Assembly (NCBI GenBank): GCA_021806125.1 | Contig: JAJZYC010000032.1 | Location: 1 to 11,726 of the forward strand | Source of the DNA: a bacterium | GTDB lineage: Bacteria; SZUA-79; Acidulodesulfobacterales; Acidulodesulfobacteraceae | Direction of reading: 5' to 3' | Length of the DNA stretch: 11,726 nucleotides | Program-made: the position numbers and the translations under genes | Shown here: piece by piece, positions 1 through 6,141 of the stretch | How positions within the stretch are numbered: the stretch's first letter is position 1 | Layout of the letters: every line of letters starts with the position of its first letter | The notes under the pieces: generated by a model | Told to the model about the DNA's origin: nothing | Database searches by the model: none | Seen by the model: only the letters and a program-made list of their open reading frames with translations

Positions 1-570
1 TTTCTCTTCGTTGCGCCGCGCCATCCCGAAAGGTTCGACGAGGTTTACAAACTTTTAAATAACTACTTGCCCGAAATAGAACTTTACAAGCTTTCTTCGA
101 TTTATTATTCTAAAGATAATAATATTCATAATTTGCCAGAAAGCAAAGTCGTCGTAGTTTTAATAGATATTATAGGACAGCTTTTGACGGTTTACGGCAT
201 ATGCGGCGCCGCTTTCGTCGGCGGCAGTATGGTTTCTGCCGGCGGACATAATCTTCTCGAACCTTTGGTTTTTGGGAAACCGGTAATTTTCGGCAGATAC
301 GTTCAAAATTTTTCGGAAGCGGCGGAAGAGATTAAAAAGAATTCCGCCGGAAGACAGATTGATTCCCCTTTGGAATTATATGAGGCGTTAGCCGGTTATC
401 TGCTTAACGATAAATCGGCCGAATCGGCCGGGAAAAACGGCCTAAGCCTTATGGCCCGCAATAAAGGCGTTTCCCTTAGGAACCTTGAGTATTTACATTA
501 TAAAGGATATTTACGGCCGGCAAAAAACGCGGATAAAAAAACGGTTGACAAAGTTATTAAAACCTATTAA
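1..570 (+). CDS. waaA: 3-deoxy-D-manno-octulosonic acid (Kdo) transferase, C-terminal part (5' end outside window)
   Basis: The frame is open from base 1 and ends at TAA 568-570, leaving about 189 residues of a protein usually near 420. It matches the C-terminal, CMP-Kdo-binding GT-B half of WaaA/KdtA. It opens with APRHPERFDEV, then has a D-x-x-G-x-L segment (IDIIGQLLTVY), then AFVGGSMVSAGGHNLLEP and a PVIFG...NF element. WaaA moves Kdo from CMP-Kdo to lipid A precursor at the inner face of the inner membrane, so the organism makes Kdo-containing LPS. The family usually has G-E-L where this protein has G-Q-L; the GGHNxLEP signature is intact. A TTG codon at 67 could be mistaken for a start, but homologous sequence continues upstream of it, so this is a truncated gene and not a short one. 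Identification is firm; the N-terminal domain is not visible. Confidence 0.93.
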   Translation, partial: FLFVAPRHPERFDEVYKLLNNYLPEIELYKLSSIYYSKDNNIHNLPESKVVVVLIDIIGQLLTVYGICGAAFVGGSMVSAGGHNLLEPLVFGKPVIFGRYVQNFSEAAEEIKKNSAGRQIDSPLELYEALAGYLLNDKSAESAGKNGLSLMARNKGVSLRNLEYLHYKGYLRPAKNADKKTVDKVIKTY

Positions 571-573
571 AAT
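545..573 (+). promoter_or_regulatory. Sigma-70-type promoter for rplU-rpmA
   Basis: A perfect -35 hexamer TTGACA lies at 545-550. After exactly 17 bp comes a -10 hexamer TAAAAT at 568-573, one mismatch from TATAAT. The -35 sits inside the last waaA codons and the -10 includes the waaA stop codon. Transcription would start near 580, giving a 5' leader of about 57 nt before the rplU ATG at 637. This is the best promoter match I found in the window. It is a sequence match only. Confidence 0.6.
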
Positions 574-593
574 TAATAATTCAAGTTTAAATA

Positions 594-620
594 TTTCTTA
601 ATTTTTCTTAATTTTTTAAG
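594..620 (+). repeat. Tandem 10-bp repeat and small AT-rich inverted repeat in the rplU leader
   Basis: TTTCTTAATT occurs twice back to back at 594-603 and 604-613. The second copy overlaps an inverted repeat, CTTAA (607-611) and TTAAG (616-620), around a TTTT loop. The RNA hairpin would be weak because it is all A-U apart from one pair. It lies in the predicted 5' leader of rplU, where L21 autoregulation is known in some other bacteria, but I see no recognisable L21-leader motif. It may be chance in AT-rich DNA. Confidence 0.3.
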
Positions 621-624
621 CTAA

Positions 625-630
625 AGAGGA
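625..630 (+). promoter_or_regulatory. Ribosome binding site of rplU
   Basis: AGAGGA at 625-630 ends 6 nt before the ATG at 637 and fixes the rplU start. Confidence 0.7.
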
Positions 631-636
631 TTTGTT

Positions 637-954
637 ATGAGTAAAGACAATTATGCCGTAATTAATACCGGATCAAAGCAATATGTCGTTTCGCAGGGCG
701 ATATTTTAAGAATAGAAACCGTAGGCAAGGAAAAGGGCGAAGAGATAACTTTTACGCCGGTAGCCGTTAAAAACGGGGATGTTTTGCTGACGGACAAACA
801 GGCATTAAAGGATAAAAGCGTCACCGGAACGGTGGTCAGAAACGGCAGAGCCAAAAAAATCGTAGTATTTAAAATGAAACGCCGCAAAGACGAAAGGAAA
901 AAAAGAGGGCACAGACAGAACTTTACGGAAGTCAGAATAACCGGAATAGCTTAA
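637..954 (+). CDS. rplU: 50S ribosomal protein L21 (bL21)
   Basis: This 105-residue protein has the usual length for bL21, which binds 23S rRNA in the large subunit. The N-terminus reads YAVINTGSKQYVVSQGD, matching the family pattern YAVIxTGGKQYxVxxGD. The C-terminus carries the basic RNA-binding signature, with FKMKRRKDERKKRGHRQ followed by FTEVRITGI. The start is ATG 637 with AGAGGA 6 nt upstream. A promoter overlapping the end of waaA precedes the gene, and rpmA follows after 73 nt with no visible terminator between them, the near-universal L21-L27 pair. A few extra residues (MSKDN) precede the conserved YAVI, but nothing else is unusual. The antisense frame opposite this gene is a shadow with no family resemblance. 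Confidence 0.97.
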   Translation: MSKDNYAVINTGSKQYVVSQGDILRIETVGKEKGEEITFTPVAVKNGDVLLTDKQALKDKSVTGTVVRNGRAKKIVVFKMKRRKDERKKRGHRQNFTEVRITGIA

Positions 955-1017
955 TTGCTTTTGTCAGGCATTACTTGATAAATTATAAGATAATAAAATA
1001 ATATTAAATTAAGAAGC

Positions 1018-1023
1018 AGGTGA
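1018..1023 (+). promoter_or_regulatory. Ribosome binding site of rpmA
   Basis: AGGTGA at 1018-1023 lies 4 nt before the ATG at 1028. Confidence 0.7.
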
Positions 1024-1027
1024 TATT

Positions 1028-1285
1028 ATGGCGCATAAAAAAGCCGGGGGAAGTTCTAGAAACGGCAGAGACAGTCAGGGTCAGAGGAGAGGGGTAAAAA
1101 GATTCGGGGGGCAGTTAGTAAAACCGGGCGAGATTATAGTGCGTCAGGTCGGCTCTTCTTTCCACCCGGGAAAATATGTTAAAGAGGGCAAAGATTATAC
1201 CCTTTATTCAATAATAAAAGGTTTCGTTAAATTTCATGCCGGGAAAAACAACAGGAAATTCGTAAGCATTATACCTGCGGAATAA
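1028..1285 (+). CDS. rpmA: 50S ribosomal protein L27 (bL27)
   Basis: The protein has 85 residues, normal for bL27, whose N-terminal tail reaches the peptidyl transferase centre. It begins MAHKKAGGSSRNGRDS, so the mature N-terminus is encoded directly, without the cleavable extension seen in Firmicutes. It continues with GVKRFGGQLVKPGEIIVRQ and SSFHPG, all family hallmarks. The segment SQGQRRGVK has Arg where many L27 proteins have Leu (RLGVK); I recall RRGVK in other sulfate-reducing deltaproteobacteria, so this may be a lineage trait. ATG 1028 follows AGGTGA at a 4-nt spacing. It is probably co-transcribed with rplU. A 236-bp gap then separates it from obgE, so the transcript may end or be attenuated there. 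Confidence 0.97.
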   Translation: MAHKKAGGSSRNGRDSQGQRRGVKRFGGQLVKPGEIIVRQVGSSFHPGKYVKEGKDYTLYSIIKGFVKFHAGKNNRKFVSIIPAE

Positions 1286-1337
1286 CAATTAGTTATATAC
1301 TTTATCTTCAACGAACTTTGCTTCGCTAAAATATTCC

Positions 1338-1372
1338 GCGGGGTTATCGCCCCGGACAGCCCGCTCTTTAAT
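1338..1372 (+). terminator. Possible weak terminator or attenuator after rpmA
   Basis: Two hairpins share the same 5' arm and exclude each other. CGGGG (1339-1343) can pair with CCCCG (1350-1354) around a 6-nt loop. Alternatively GCGGG (1338-1342) can pair with CCCGC (1360-1364), followed by the T-rich TCTTTAATT. The second resembles a poor intrinsic terminator with a short stem, a long loop and an interrupted T tract. No folding energy was computed. Confidence 0.3.
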
Positions 1373-1388
1373 TATTATTTAACACGCA

Positions 1389-1394
1389 TATAAT
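1389..1394 (+). promoter_or_regulatory. Possible upstream -10 box of the obgE operon
   Basis: A perfect TATAAT lies at 1389-1394. The best -35 candidate is TTTAAT at 1367-1372 with a 16-bp spacer, a weak match to TTGACA. If used, it would give obgE a leader of about 120 nt covering the paired segment at 1430-1485. In AT-rich DNA such hexamers also arise by chance. Confidence 0.25.
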
Positions 1395-1477
1395 CAAATA
1401 ATCATATTCAATATATTCATGCCGATTTGAAGGCCGCAGGTTTTTGCCGTCGTTTAACAAAAGTGGTGCCAGCCTGT

Positions 1478-1504
1478 TTGCGTCTAACTTGTATCTTGTA
1501 TAAT
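1478..1504 (+). promoter_or_regulatory. Probable proximal promoter of the obgE operon
   Basis: A perfect -10 hexamer TATAAT lies at 1499-1504. The only -35-like element is TTGCGT at 1478-1483 with a short 15-bp spacer. Transcription would start near 1511, about 11 nt before the obgE ATG, giving a near-leaderless mRNA. That would fit the lack of a Shine-Dalgarno sequence in front of obgE. Confidence 0.4.
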
Positions 1505-1521
1505 TAACTAAAATTTATAAT

Positions 1522-2553
1522 ATGAAATTTGTCGATAATGCCGTAATAACTATAGCTTCCGGAAAAGGGGGGAGGGGAGCGGTCAGTTTTAGGCGGGAAA
1601 AATTCATACCTAAGGGGGGACCGGACGGCGGCGACGGAGGGAAAGGCGGCGACGTTATATTTAAAGCTTCGCATAATATAACGAGCCTTCTCGATTTCAG
1701 ATATAAGCCGAGATATATAGCCGAAAATGGCGGCAACGGACAGGGCAACAACAAGAAAGGCAGGGACGGAAAAGATATTATTATAACCGTGCCGGCCGGT
1801 ACGACAGTTGTAGATTTTGATTCCGGAGAAGTAATGGCAGACCTTACGAAAGACGGCGAAGAAACGGTTCTATTGAGGGGCGGTATTGGAGGGAAAGGCA
1901 ACACTTTTTTTAAGTCGTCCACGCAGAGAAGACCGCGTTTTGCTCAGCCAGGCATATCTGGCGTAACCAGAAAAGTCCGTCTTGTCCTGAAAAGCTTAGG
2001 AGACATAGGTTTAGTAGGCTTTCCAAATGCTGGCAAGTCAACTCTTATATCCAAACTTACCGGTTCTCACGCAAAAATAGCTCCGTATCCTTTTACGACC
2101 AAAACTCCTAACCTTGGGGTCTATATGGGCGATAATCCTGACGAGTCGGCTAAAACCTTAACTATAGTCGATATCCCCGGTATAATAGAAGGCGCTTCGG
2201 AAGGCGCCGGCCTCGGTCTTAAATTTTTAAGCCATATAGAAAGGTCTAATATACTTTTGCATCTTATTGAAATAGGAACTTTTAAAGATATTAAAACTGC
2301 ATACGAATCGGTAATTAAAGAAATAGCCGAATACGACGAAAATATTCTTAAAAAAGAACGAATAGCGGCTATAAATAAAATAGACCTCATAACCGATGCC
2401 AAAAAATTAAATAAAATTATTAAAGATACTAAGAAATTTTTTTCGGAGCAAAATATTTCGGTATACTTTATATCGGCATTTTACGGCACCGGAATAGACG
2501 AACTTAAAAACGAATTAAATTTAATTTTAAATAAAAAAAATATTGCGGTATAA
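1522..2553 (+). CDS. obgE: Obg-family GTPase ObgE/CgtA
   Basis: This 343-residue Obg GTPase acts in 50S subunit assembly and stress signalling. It starts MKFVDNAVI, the usual Obg start. The glycine-rich Obg fold spans about residues 1-158, with GGPDGGDGGKGGDV and PAGTTV. The G domain follows: G1 GFPNAGKST at 166-174, G2 FTTKTPNLG at 191-199, G3 DIPGIIEGA at 217-225, G4 NKID at 285-288 and G5 around SA at 318-319. All GTP-binding motifs are intact. It lacks the C-terminal OCT domain of Firmicutes Obg and any long acidic tail. ATG 1522 is the only sensible start because an in-frame TAA lies at 1501-1503. No Shine-Dalgarno is visible before it. It follows the L21-L27 genes as in most bacteria and probably heads the proBA-nadD-rsfS operon, with proB 36 nt downstream. 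Confidence 0.97.
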   Translation: MKFVDNAVITIASGKGGRGAVSFRREKFIPKGGPDGGDGGKGGDVIFKASHNITSLLDFRYKPRYIAENGGNGQGNNKKGRDGKDIIITVPAGTTVVDFDSGEVMADLTKDGEETVLLRGGIGGKGNTFFKSSTQRRPRFAQPGISGVTRKVRLVLKSLGDIGLVGFPNAGKSTLISKLTGSHAKIAPYPFTTKTPNLGVYMGDNPDESAKTLTIVDIPGIIEGASEGAGLGLKFLSHIERSNILLHLIEIGTFKDIKTAYESVIKEIAEYDENILKKERIAAINKIDLITDAKKLNKIIKDTKKFFSEQNISVYFISAFYGTGIDELKNELNLILNKKNIAV

Positions 2554-2589
2554 TTACAACATAATTATAAAATTCTTATTAAGATATAA

Positions 2590-3741
2590 GTGAAAGAGCA
2601 GAATAATTTTAAAGAATATTTCGATTCTAAAAGAAGAATAGTAATAAAAATAGGCACGCAGGTTCTTTTAAACGAAGAAGGAAAACTTTCTCCGACGTCT
2701 TTTAAAAATATCTGCGGTTTCGTTAATTCGCTTAAGGCTCAAAAAAAGGAAGTAATACTTGTTTCATCCGGCGCTATCGCCGCCGGAAAAGATATGTTAG
2801 GCATAAACCCGGAAACAGGCGGATTTTCCATTCCGCAAAAACAGGCGTTTGCCGCATGCGGACAGCCCGTTTTGATGAAAAATTACGATTCCTTTTTTAA
2901 ACGGTACGGTCTTAAAACAGCGCAGGTTCTTTTAACAAAAGAAGACGTTTCCGTCAGAAAGAGATTTACAAATGCACGCAATACCATATATGAATTGCTT
3001 AATAACGGAGTAATTCCTATAATAAACGAAAACGACACCGTTTCGTACGAAGAAATAAAATTTTCGGACAACGACCAGCTGTCCGCGCTCGTTTTAAACT
3101 TGGTATGCGCAGACCTTTTTATTATTCTTTCAAACGTAAAAGGGGTTTTCGATAAAAATCCGAATATTTATAAAAATGCAAAACCGGTCAAAATCATAAA
3201 CGACATTAAAAATTACATTAAAAATTTTAAAGACGGTTCTAAAAGCATTCACGGAACCGGAGGCATGAAATCAAAACTTTATGCCGCTTTTATCGCCGCC
3301 AGCGCGGGCATAGATACCGTCATCGCTTCGGGTAAAGACAAAAAAGGTCTGAATTCTTTATCGGAAGGCAAATTATGCGGAACCTTAATTGTTTCTTCGC
3401 CTCGTAACAAAATAAACAAAAAAAAACACTGGCTTTTATTCGGAATGGAAAAATCGGGAGAGATAGTTGCCGATAAAGGCGCTATCGAAGCGATTACTTT
3501 TCAAAATAAAAGCCTTCTTGCGGGAGGAGTAATTAAAATAAAAGGCGATTTTAAAAAAGGCGACGGAGTTTATATACTGGACGAAAACGGAACCGTTTTT
3601 TCTAAGGGCATCGCTAATCTCGATTCGGACGATGTTATAAAAATAAAAGGTTTGAGTGCCGAAGAAATAAAAATAAAATTCGGCAAAGATAAAATTTCCT
3701 CTTTAGTAGTCCATAAAGATAAAATGGCTTTAAACGTATAA
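2590..3741 (+). CDS. proB: Glutamate 5-kinase with C-terminal PUA domain
   Basis: ProB phosphorylates glutamate to gamma-glutamyl phosphate, the first and usually feedback-controlled step of proline synthesis. The 383 residues hold an amino-acid-kinase domain (about 14-265) with KIGTQVL at 20-26, VSSGAIAAG at 58-66, INENDTVS at 145-152, FSDNDQLSA at 158-166 and GTGGMKSKL at 222-230. A PUA domain follows (about 280-375), recognisable from GEIVADKGAIEAI, KSLLAGGV and FKKGDGVYI. The start is GTG 2590, forced by an in-frame TAA directly before it (2587-2589) and by the absence of another start codon before the conserved RIVIKIG. No clear Shine-Dalgarno precedes it. proA follows after 25 nt, giving the intact proBA pair; proC is not in the window. 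Confidence 0.96.
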   Translation: MKEQNNFKEYFDSKRRIVIKIGTQVLLNEEGKLSPTSFKNICGFVNSLKAQKKEVILVSSGAIAAGKDMLGINPETGGFSIPQKQAFAACGQPVLMKNYDSFFKRYGLKTAQVLLTKEDVSVRKRFTNARNTIYELLNNGVIPIINENDTVSYEEIKFSDNDQLSALVLNLVCADLFIILSNVKGVFDKNPNIYKNAKPVKIINDIKNYIKNFKDGSKSIHGTGGMKSKLYAAFIAASAGIDTVIASGKDKKGLNSLSEGKLCGTLIVSSPRNKINKKKHWLLFGMEKSGEIVADKGAIEAITFQNKSLLAGGVIKIKGDFKKGDGVYILDENGTVFSKGIANLDSDDVIKIKGLSAEEIKIKFGKDKISSLVVHKDKMALNV

Positions 3742-3755
3742 AAAATGGGAGATAA

Positions 3756-3761
3756 AAGGAG
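3756..3761 (+). promoter_or_regulatory. Ribosome binding site of proA
   Basis: AAGGAG at 3756-3761 lies 5 nt before ATG 3767, one of the strongest ribosome binding sites in the window. It favours this ATG over the in-frame ATG at 3776. Confidence 0.75.
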
Positions 3762-3766
3762 CAGAT

Positions 3767-5044
3767 ATGGACAATATGAGTAAGACCGCATCTATAGAAG
3801 AAATTGCGGAGAAGGCTTACGGCGCAAGCAGCAGTATAGCAAATGCCGGCCCCGCAATAAAACTTAATATACTCGGAACACTCAAGAACCTTTTAATTAA
3901 AAATAAAAAGAGGATAGAAGCCGAAAATGCCAATGATATAGAAAGCGCAAAAGCGGCAGGTTTAAGCAAGCCTATGCTCGACAGGCTATTTATAAGCGAA
4001 AAAGCGTTTTCTTCGATGCTCAATTCTATCGACGACGTAATGAAGATTAAAGACCCCGTGGGCGAAATAGAAAATATCGCGGTAAGGCCGAACGGCCTTA
4101 TGGTAGGCAGGATGAGAATACCGCTCGGCGTAATAGGAATAATTTACGAATCGAGACCCAACGTTACTATCGATGCGTCTATACTCTGTCTTTTGTCGGG
4201 GAATGCGGTAATATTAAGGGGCGGTTCGGAGGCTATAAACTCTAATAAAATACTTGCTTCGATAGTTGCGGAAAGCTTAAAAATTAACGGACTTCCTCCG
4301 GAAGCCGTTTCCATAGTTCCTTATACCGACAGGTCTGCAATTACCGAAATGATATCGCTCAAAAAATACATAGACCTTATAATACCGCGGGGCGGCGAAG
4401 GACTTATTTCGTTCGTGACGGAAAATTCCAAAATTCCGGTAATAAAGCACGATAAAGGCGTCTGCCATATATACGTCGATAAATATGCCGATATAAATAA
4501 ATCGGTCGGCGTAATAATCAATTCAAAAGTTCAGAGGCCTTCCGTGTGCAATGCTTTAGAAACTCTTATGGTCCACTCAGATATTATGGGGGATTTTATG
4601 CCGGAAATGCTTGCGGAACTTAAAAAGAACGGTGTAGAAACGAGAGTGGACGGCGAAATTATGAATATTTTTAAAAATAAGTTTAATTTTATAACTCCCG
4701 CAACCGATGCAGACTGGGATGCCGAATATCTTAACCTTACCCTCTCGGTTAAAGCCGTTAAAAATATGGACGAAGCAATAGAGCATATAAAATTGCACGG
4801 TTCAAACCATACCGAGTCTATATTGACCGAAAACTACAGCCGCGCCCTCGAGTTCATAAAAAAAGTAAATTCATCCTGCGTGCTTATAAACGCTTCCACG
4901 AGATTTAACGACGGCTTTGAGCTGGGACTAGGCGCCGAAATAGGCATATCTACTTCAAAAATTCATGCATTCGGACCTATGGGTGCAAAAGAGCTTACTA
5001 CGACTAAATTTGTAGTATTCGGAAACTATCAGAAAAGAACTTAA
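3767..5044 (+). CDS. proA: Glutamate-5-semialdehyde dehydrogenase (gamma-glutamyl phosphate reductase)
   Basis: ProA reduces gamma-glutamyl phosphate with NADPH to glutamate-5-semialdehyde, the second step of proline synthesis, using the ProB product. The 425 residues match the normal length and the ALDH-like fold. Visible motifs are RIPLGVIGIIYESRPNVT at about 117-134, GNAVILRGGSEA at 145-156, IPRGGEGLI at 206-214, HDKGVCHIYVD at 228-238 and the catalytic region QRPSVCNALET, with the nucleophile Cys261. Near the C-terminus are NASTRFNDGFELGLGAEIGISTS and the conserved HAFGPMGAKELTTTK. All key residues appear present. ATG 3767 is set by AAGGAG. nadD follows 17 nt after the stop, so the gene sits in the middle of a close-packed operon. 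Confidence 0.97.
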   Translation: MDNMSKTASIEEIAEKAYGASSSIANAGPAIKLNILGTLKNLLIKNKKRIEAENANDIESAKAAGLSKPMLDRLFISEKAFSSMLNSIDDVMKIKDPVGEIENIAVRPNGLMVGRMRIPLGVIGIIYESRPNVTIDASILCLLSGNAVILRGGSEAINSNKILASIVAESLKINGLPPEAVSIVPYTDRSAITEMISLKKYIDLIIPRGGEGLISFVTENSKIPVIKHDKGVCHIYVDKYADINKSVGVIINSKVQRPSVCNALETLMVHSDIMGDFMPEMLAELKKNGVETRVDGEIMNIFKNKFNFITPATDADWDAEYLNLTLSVKAVKNMDEAIEHIKLHGSNHTESILTENYSRALEFIKKVNSSCVLINASTRFNDGFELGLGAEIGISTSKIHAFGPMGAKELTTTKFVVFGNYQKRT

Positions 5045-5061
5045 GCGCTAAACTGATAACT

Positions 5062-5709
5062 ATGAAAATAGGAATTTTCGGGGGTACGTTTAATCCGGTT
5101 CATTTCGGACATTTAAGGGCCGCAGAAGAACTTGCGCAGAATTTTTTAGATAAGGTTATATTTATTCCTACAAATATAACTTCGAATAAAAAAATGCCCG
5201 GCATCGACCCCGAAAAAAGAATGGAAATGCTCAATATAGCAATAAAAAACAACAAAAAATTCGAGGCGTCGGATATAGAAATAAAAAGAGGCGGACTTTC
5301 ATACTCCTATGACACGATTATTCAGCTTAAAAAAATATATCCGTCGGACGAACTGTATTTTATAGCGGGAGTAGATGCCTATTCAGACGTAAAGAATTGG
5401 AAAAACGGCGCCGAAATTTTCGATAAAATAAATTTTATAGTAGTTAACAGGTCGGGCATGAAATCGGATTCAAAAAATTTAGTTAAGCTTACGGGTTTTT
5501 TACCCGATAATTTAAAAGAACGCATTAAGTTAGAATATTCGCAAAACAGATTAGTTACTCCCAAAAATAAATATATATATTTTTTGAAAATTACAAGATT
5601 GGATATTTCTTCAACCGCTATAAGAAATAATTTTAAAAATAATATTTCTAATCTCTTTTTATTGCCAAACGAGGTTATTAATTATATAATAAATAATAAG
5701 TTATATTAA
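5062..5709 (+). CDS. nadD: Nicotinate-nucleotide adenylyltransferase
   Basis: NadD adenylates nicotinate mononucleotide to deamido-NAD in the NAD pathway. The 215-residue protein opens MKIGIFGGTFNPVHFGHL, with GGTFNP (7-12) and the H-x-G-H nucleotidyltransferase motif at His14 and His17. The C-terminal signature ISSTAIRN at 182-189 is present, as are GGLSYSYDT (77-85) and LYFIAGVDAY (98-107). The usual PPHK segment after the second strand reads TNITSNKK here, so that loop has diverged. ATG 5062 directly precedes the conserved start and has no Shine-Dalgarno; translation may be coupled to proA 17 nt upstream. The stop TAA (5707-5709) overlaps the AAGGA that probably serves rsfS, an ordinary nadD-rsfS arrangement apart from the unusual rsfS start. 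Confidence 0.94.
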   Translation: MKIGIFGGTFNPVHFGHLRAAEELAQNFLDKVIFIPTNITSNKKMPGIDPEKRMEMLNIAIKNNKKFEASDIEIKRGGLSYSYDTIIQLKKIYPSDELYFIAGVDAYSDVKNWKNGAEIFDKINFIVVNRSGMKSDSKNLVKLTGFLPDNLKERIKLEYSQNRLVTPKNKYIYFLKITRLDISSTAIRNNFKNNISNLFLLPNEVINYIINNKLY

Positions 5710-5712
5710 GGA
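5708..5712 (+). promoter_or_regulatory. Probable ribosome binding site of rsfS, overlapping the nadD stop
   Basis: AAGGA at 5708-5712 shares bases with the nadD TAA. It is 10 nt before the ATC at 5723, an acceptable spacing, and only 2 nt before the GTG at 5715, which is too close. It therefore favours initiation at ATC, or coupling to nadD termination. Confidence 0.45.
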
Positions 5713-5722
5713 CGGTGCAGGC

Positions 5723-6118
5723 ATCGAAACTTTTAAAAGCGGCAGAAAACCGCTTAAAAGAACAAATAAAAATATCAGGTCAGTTATAGACCTTCTTTTA
5801 GAGAAAAAGGCCCATAATATCTTAGTCCTCGACGTCAGAAAAGTCTCCGGAATAACTGATTTTATAATTGTAGCAGGGGGTTCGTCGGACAGACAGCTCA
5901 ATACTATAGCGGATAATCTGCTAAAATCTTTCAAACAGAAGCCTATAGGGCATGAGGGTTTTTATACCCCCGGTTCAAGATGGATTGTTATAGATTACGG
6001 CAGTATGATAATACACTTAATCCATGATGATTTAAGGTCGTACTATAATATCGAGGGGCTGTGGCCGGAAGCAAAAGAATTGGCGGTCGAAGCTTCTGTC
6101 GATAATAAAAAAACTTAA
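5723..6118 (+). CDS. rsfS: Ribosomal silencing factor RsfS (no canonical start codon)
   Basis: RsfS (Iojap/RsfA family) binds L14 on the 50S subunit and blocks joining to the 30S in starvation. The frame ending at TAA 6116-6118 has the family motifs in order: KKAHNILVLDVRKVSGITDF, then AGGSSDRQLNTIADNL, then GHEG, RWIVIDYGSMIIHLIHDD and LRSYYNIEGLW. The gene is easily missed because the frame has no ATG, GTG or TTG before the conserved part. I placed the start at ATC 5723, 10 nt after AAGGA, giving 131 residues. An alternative is ATT 5705, overlapping the nadD stop (137 residues). A third reading is a one-base deletion: a GTG at 5715 in another frame encodes MQASKLLKAAENRLKEQ and would join the RsfS frame if one A were added to the run at 5768-5772. 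The family call is firm; the start is not. Confidence 0.85.
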   Translation: METFKSGRKPLKRTNKNIRSVIDLLLEKKAHNILVLDVRKVSGITDFIIVAGGSSDRQLNTIADNLLKSFKQKPIGHEGFYTPGSRWIVIDYGSMIIHLIHDDLRSYYNIEGLWPEAKELAVEASVDNKKT

Positions 6119-6141
6119 TTTTAATTTAAATTATTCTCACA

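Larger units (their letters stand above)
1286..1521 (+). other. Intergenic region between rpmA and obgE, probable terminator or leader
   Basis: These 236 bp hold no credible reading frame; the neighbouring genes are 0-73 nt apart elsewhere. The first part has GC-rich inverted repeats at 1338-1364. The middle is AT-rich with a TATAAT at 1389-1394. The last part is more GC-balanced and can pair: CGCA around 1435 with TGCG around 1479, or CAGG with CCTG. A second TATAAT follows at 1499-1504. The likely roles are ending the rplU-rpmA transcript and starting the obgE operon. I recognise no tRNA, riboswitch or mobile-element end. A small RNA cannot be excluded by reading alone. Confidence 0.5.

Noticed and set aside
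955..1027. Terminator between rplU and rpmA
   Set aside because: The 73-nt gap is AT-rich with no GC stem followed by a T tract; the two genes are normally co-transcribed.
1515..1922. Minus-strand open frame of 135 codons opposite obgE
   Set aside because: It is Pro- and Ser-rich because it mirrors the Gly-rich Obg domain; it has no family resemblance or ribosome binding site and overlaps a certain gene.
5700..5722. NadD-RsfS fusion through frameshifting at the nadD stop
   Set aside because: A +1 shift at the stop would link the frames, but there is no evident slippery site, and AAGGA plus ATC gives a simpler explanation. It is not fully excluded.
5701..5934. Minus-strand frame of 77 codons opposite the rsfS start
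   Set aside because: The + strand here clearly encodes RsfS motifs; the minus frame only appears open because the + strand start is unusual.
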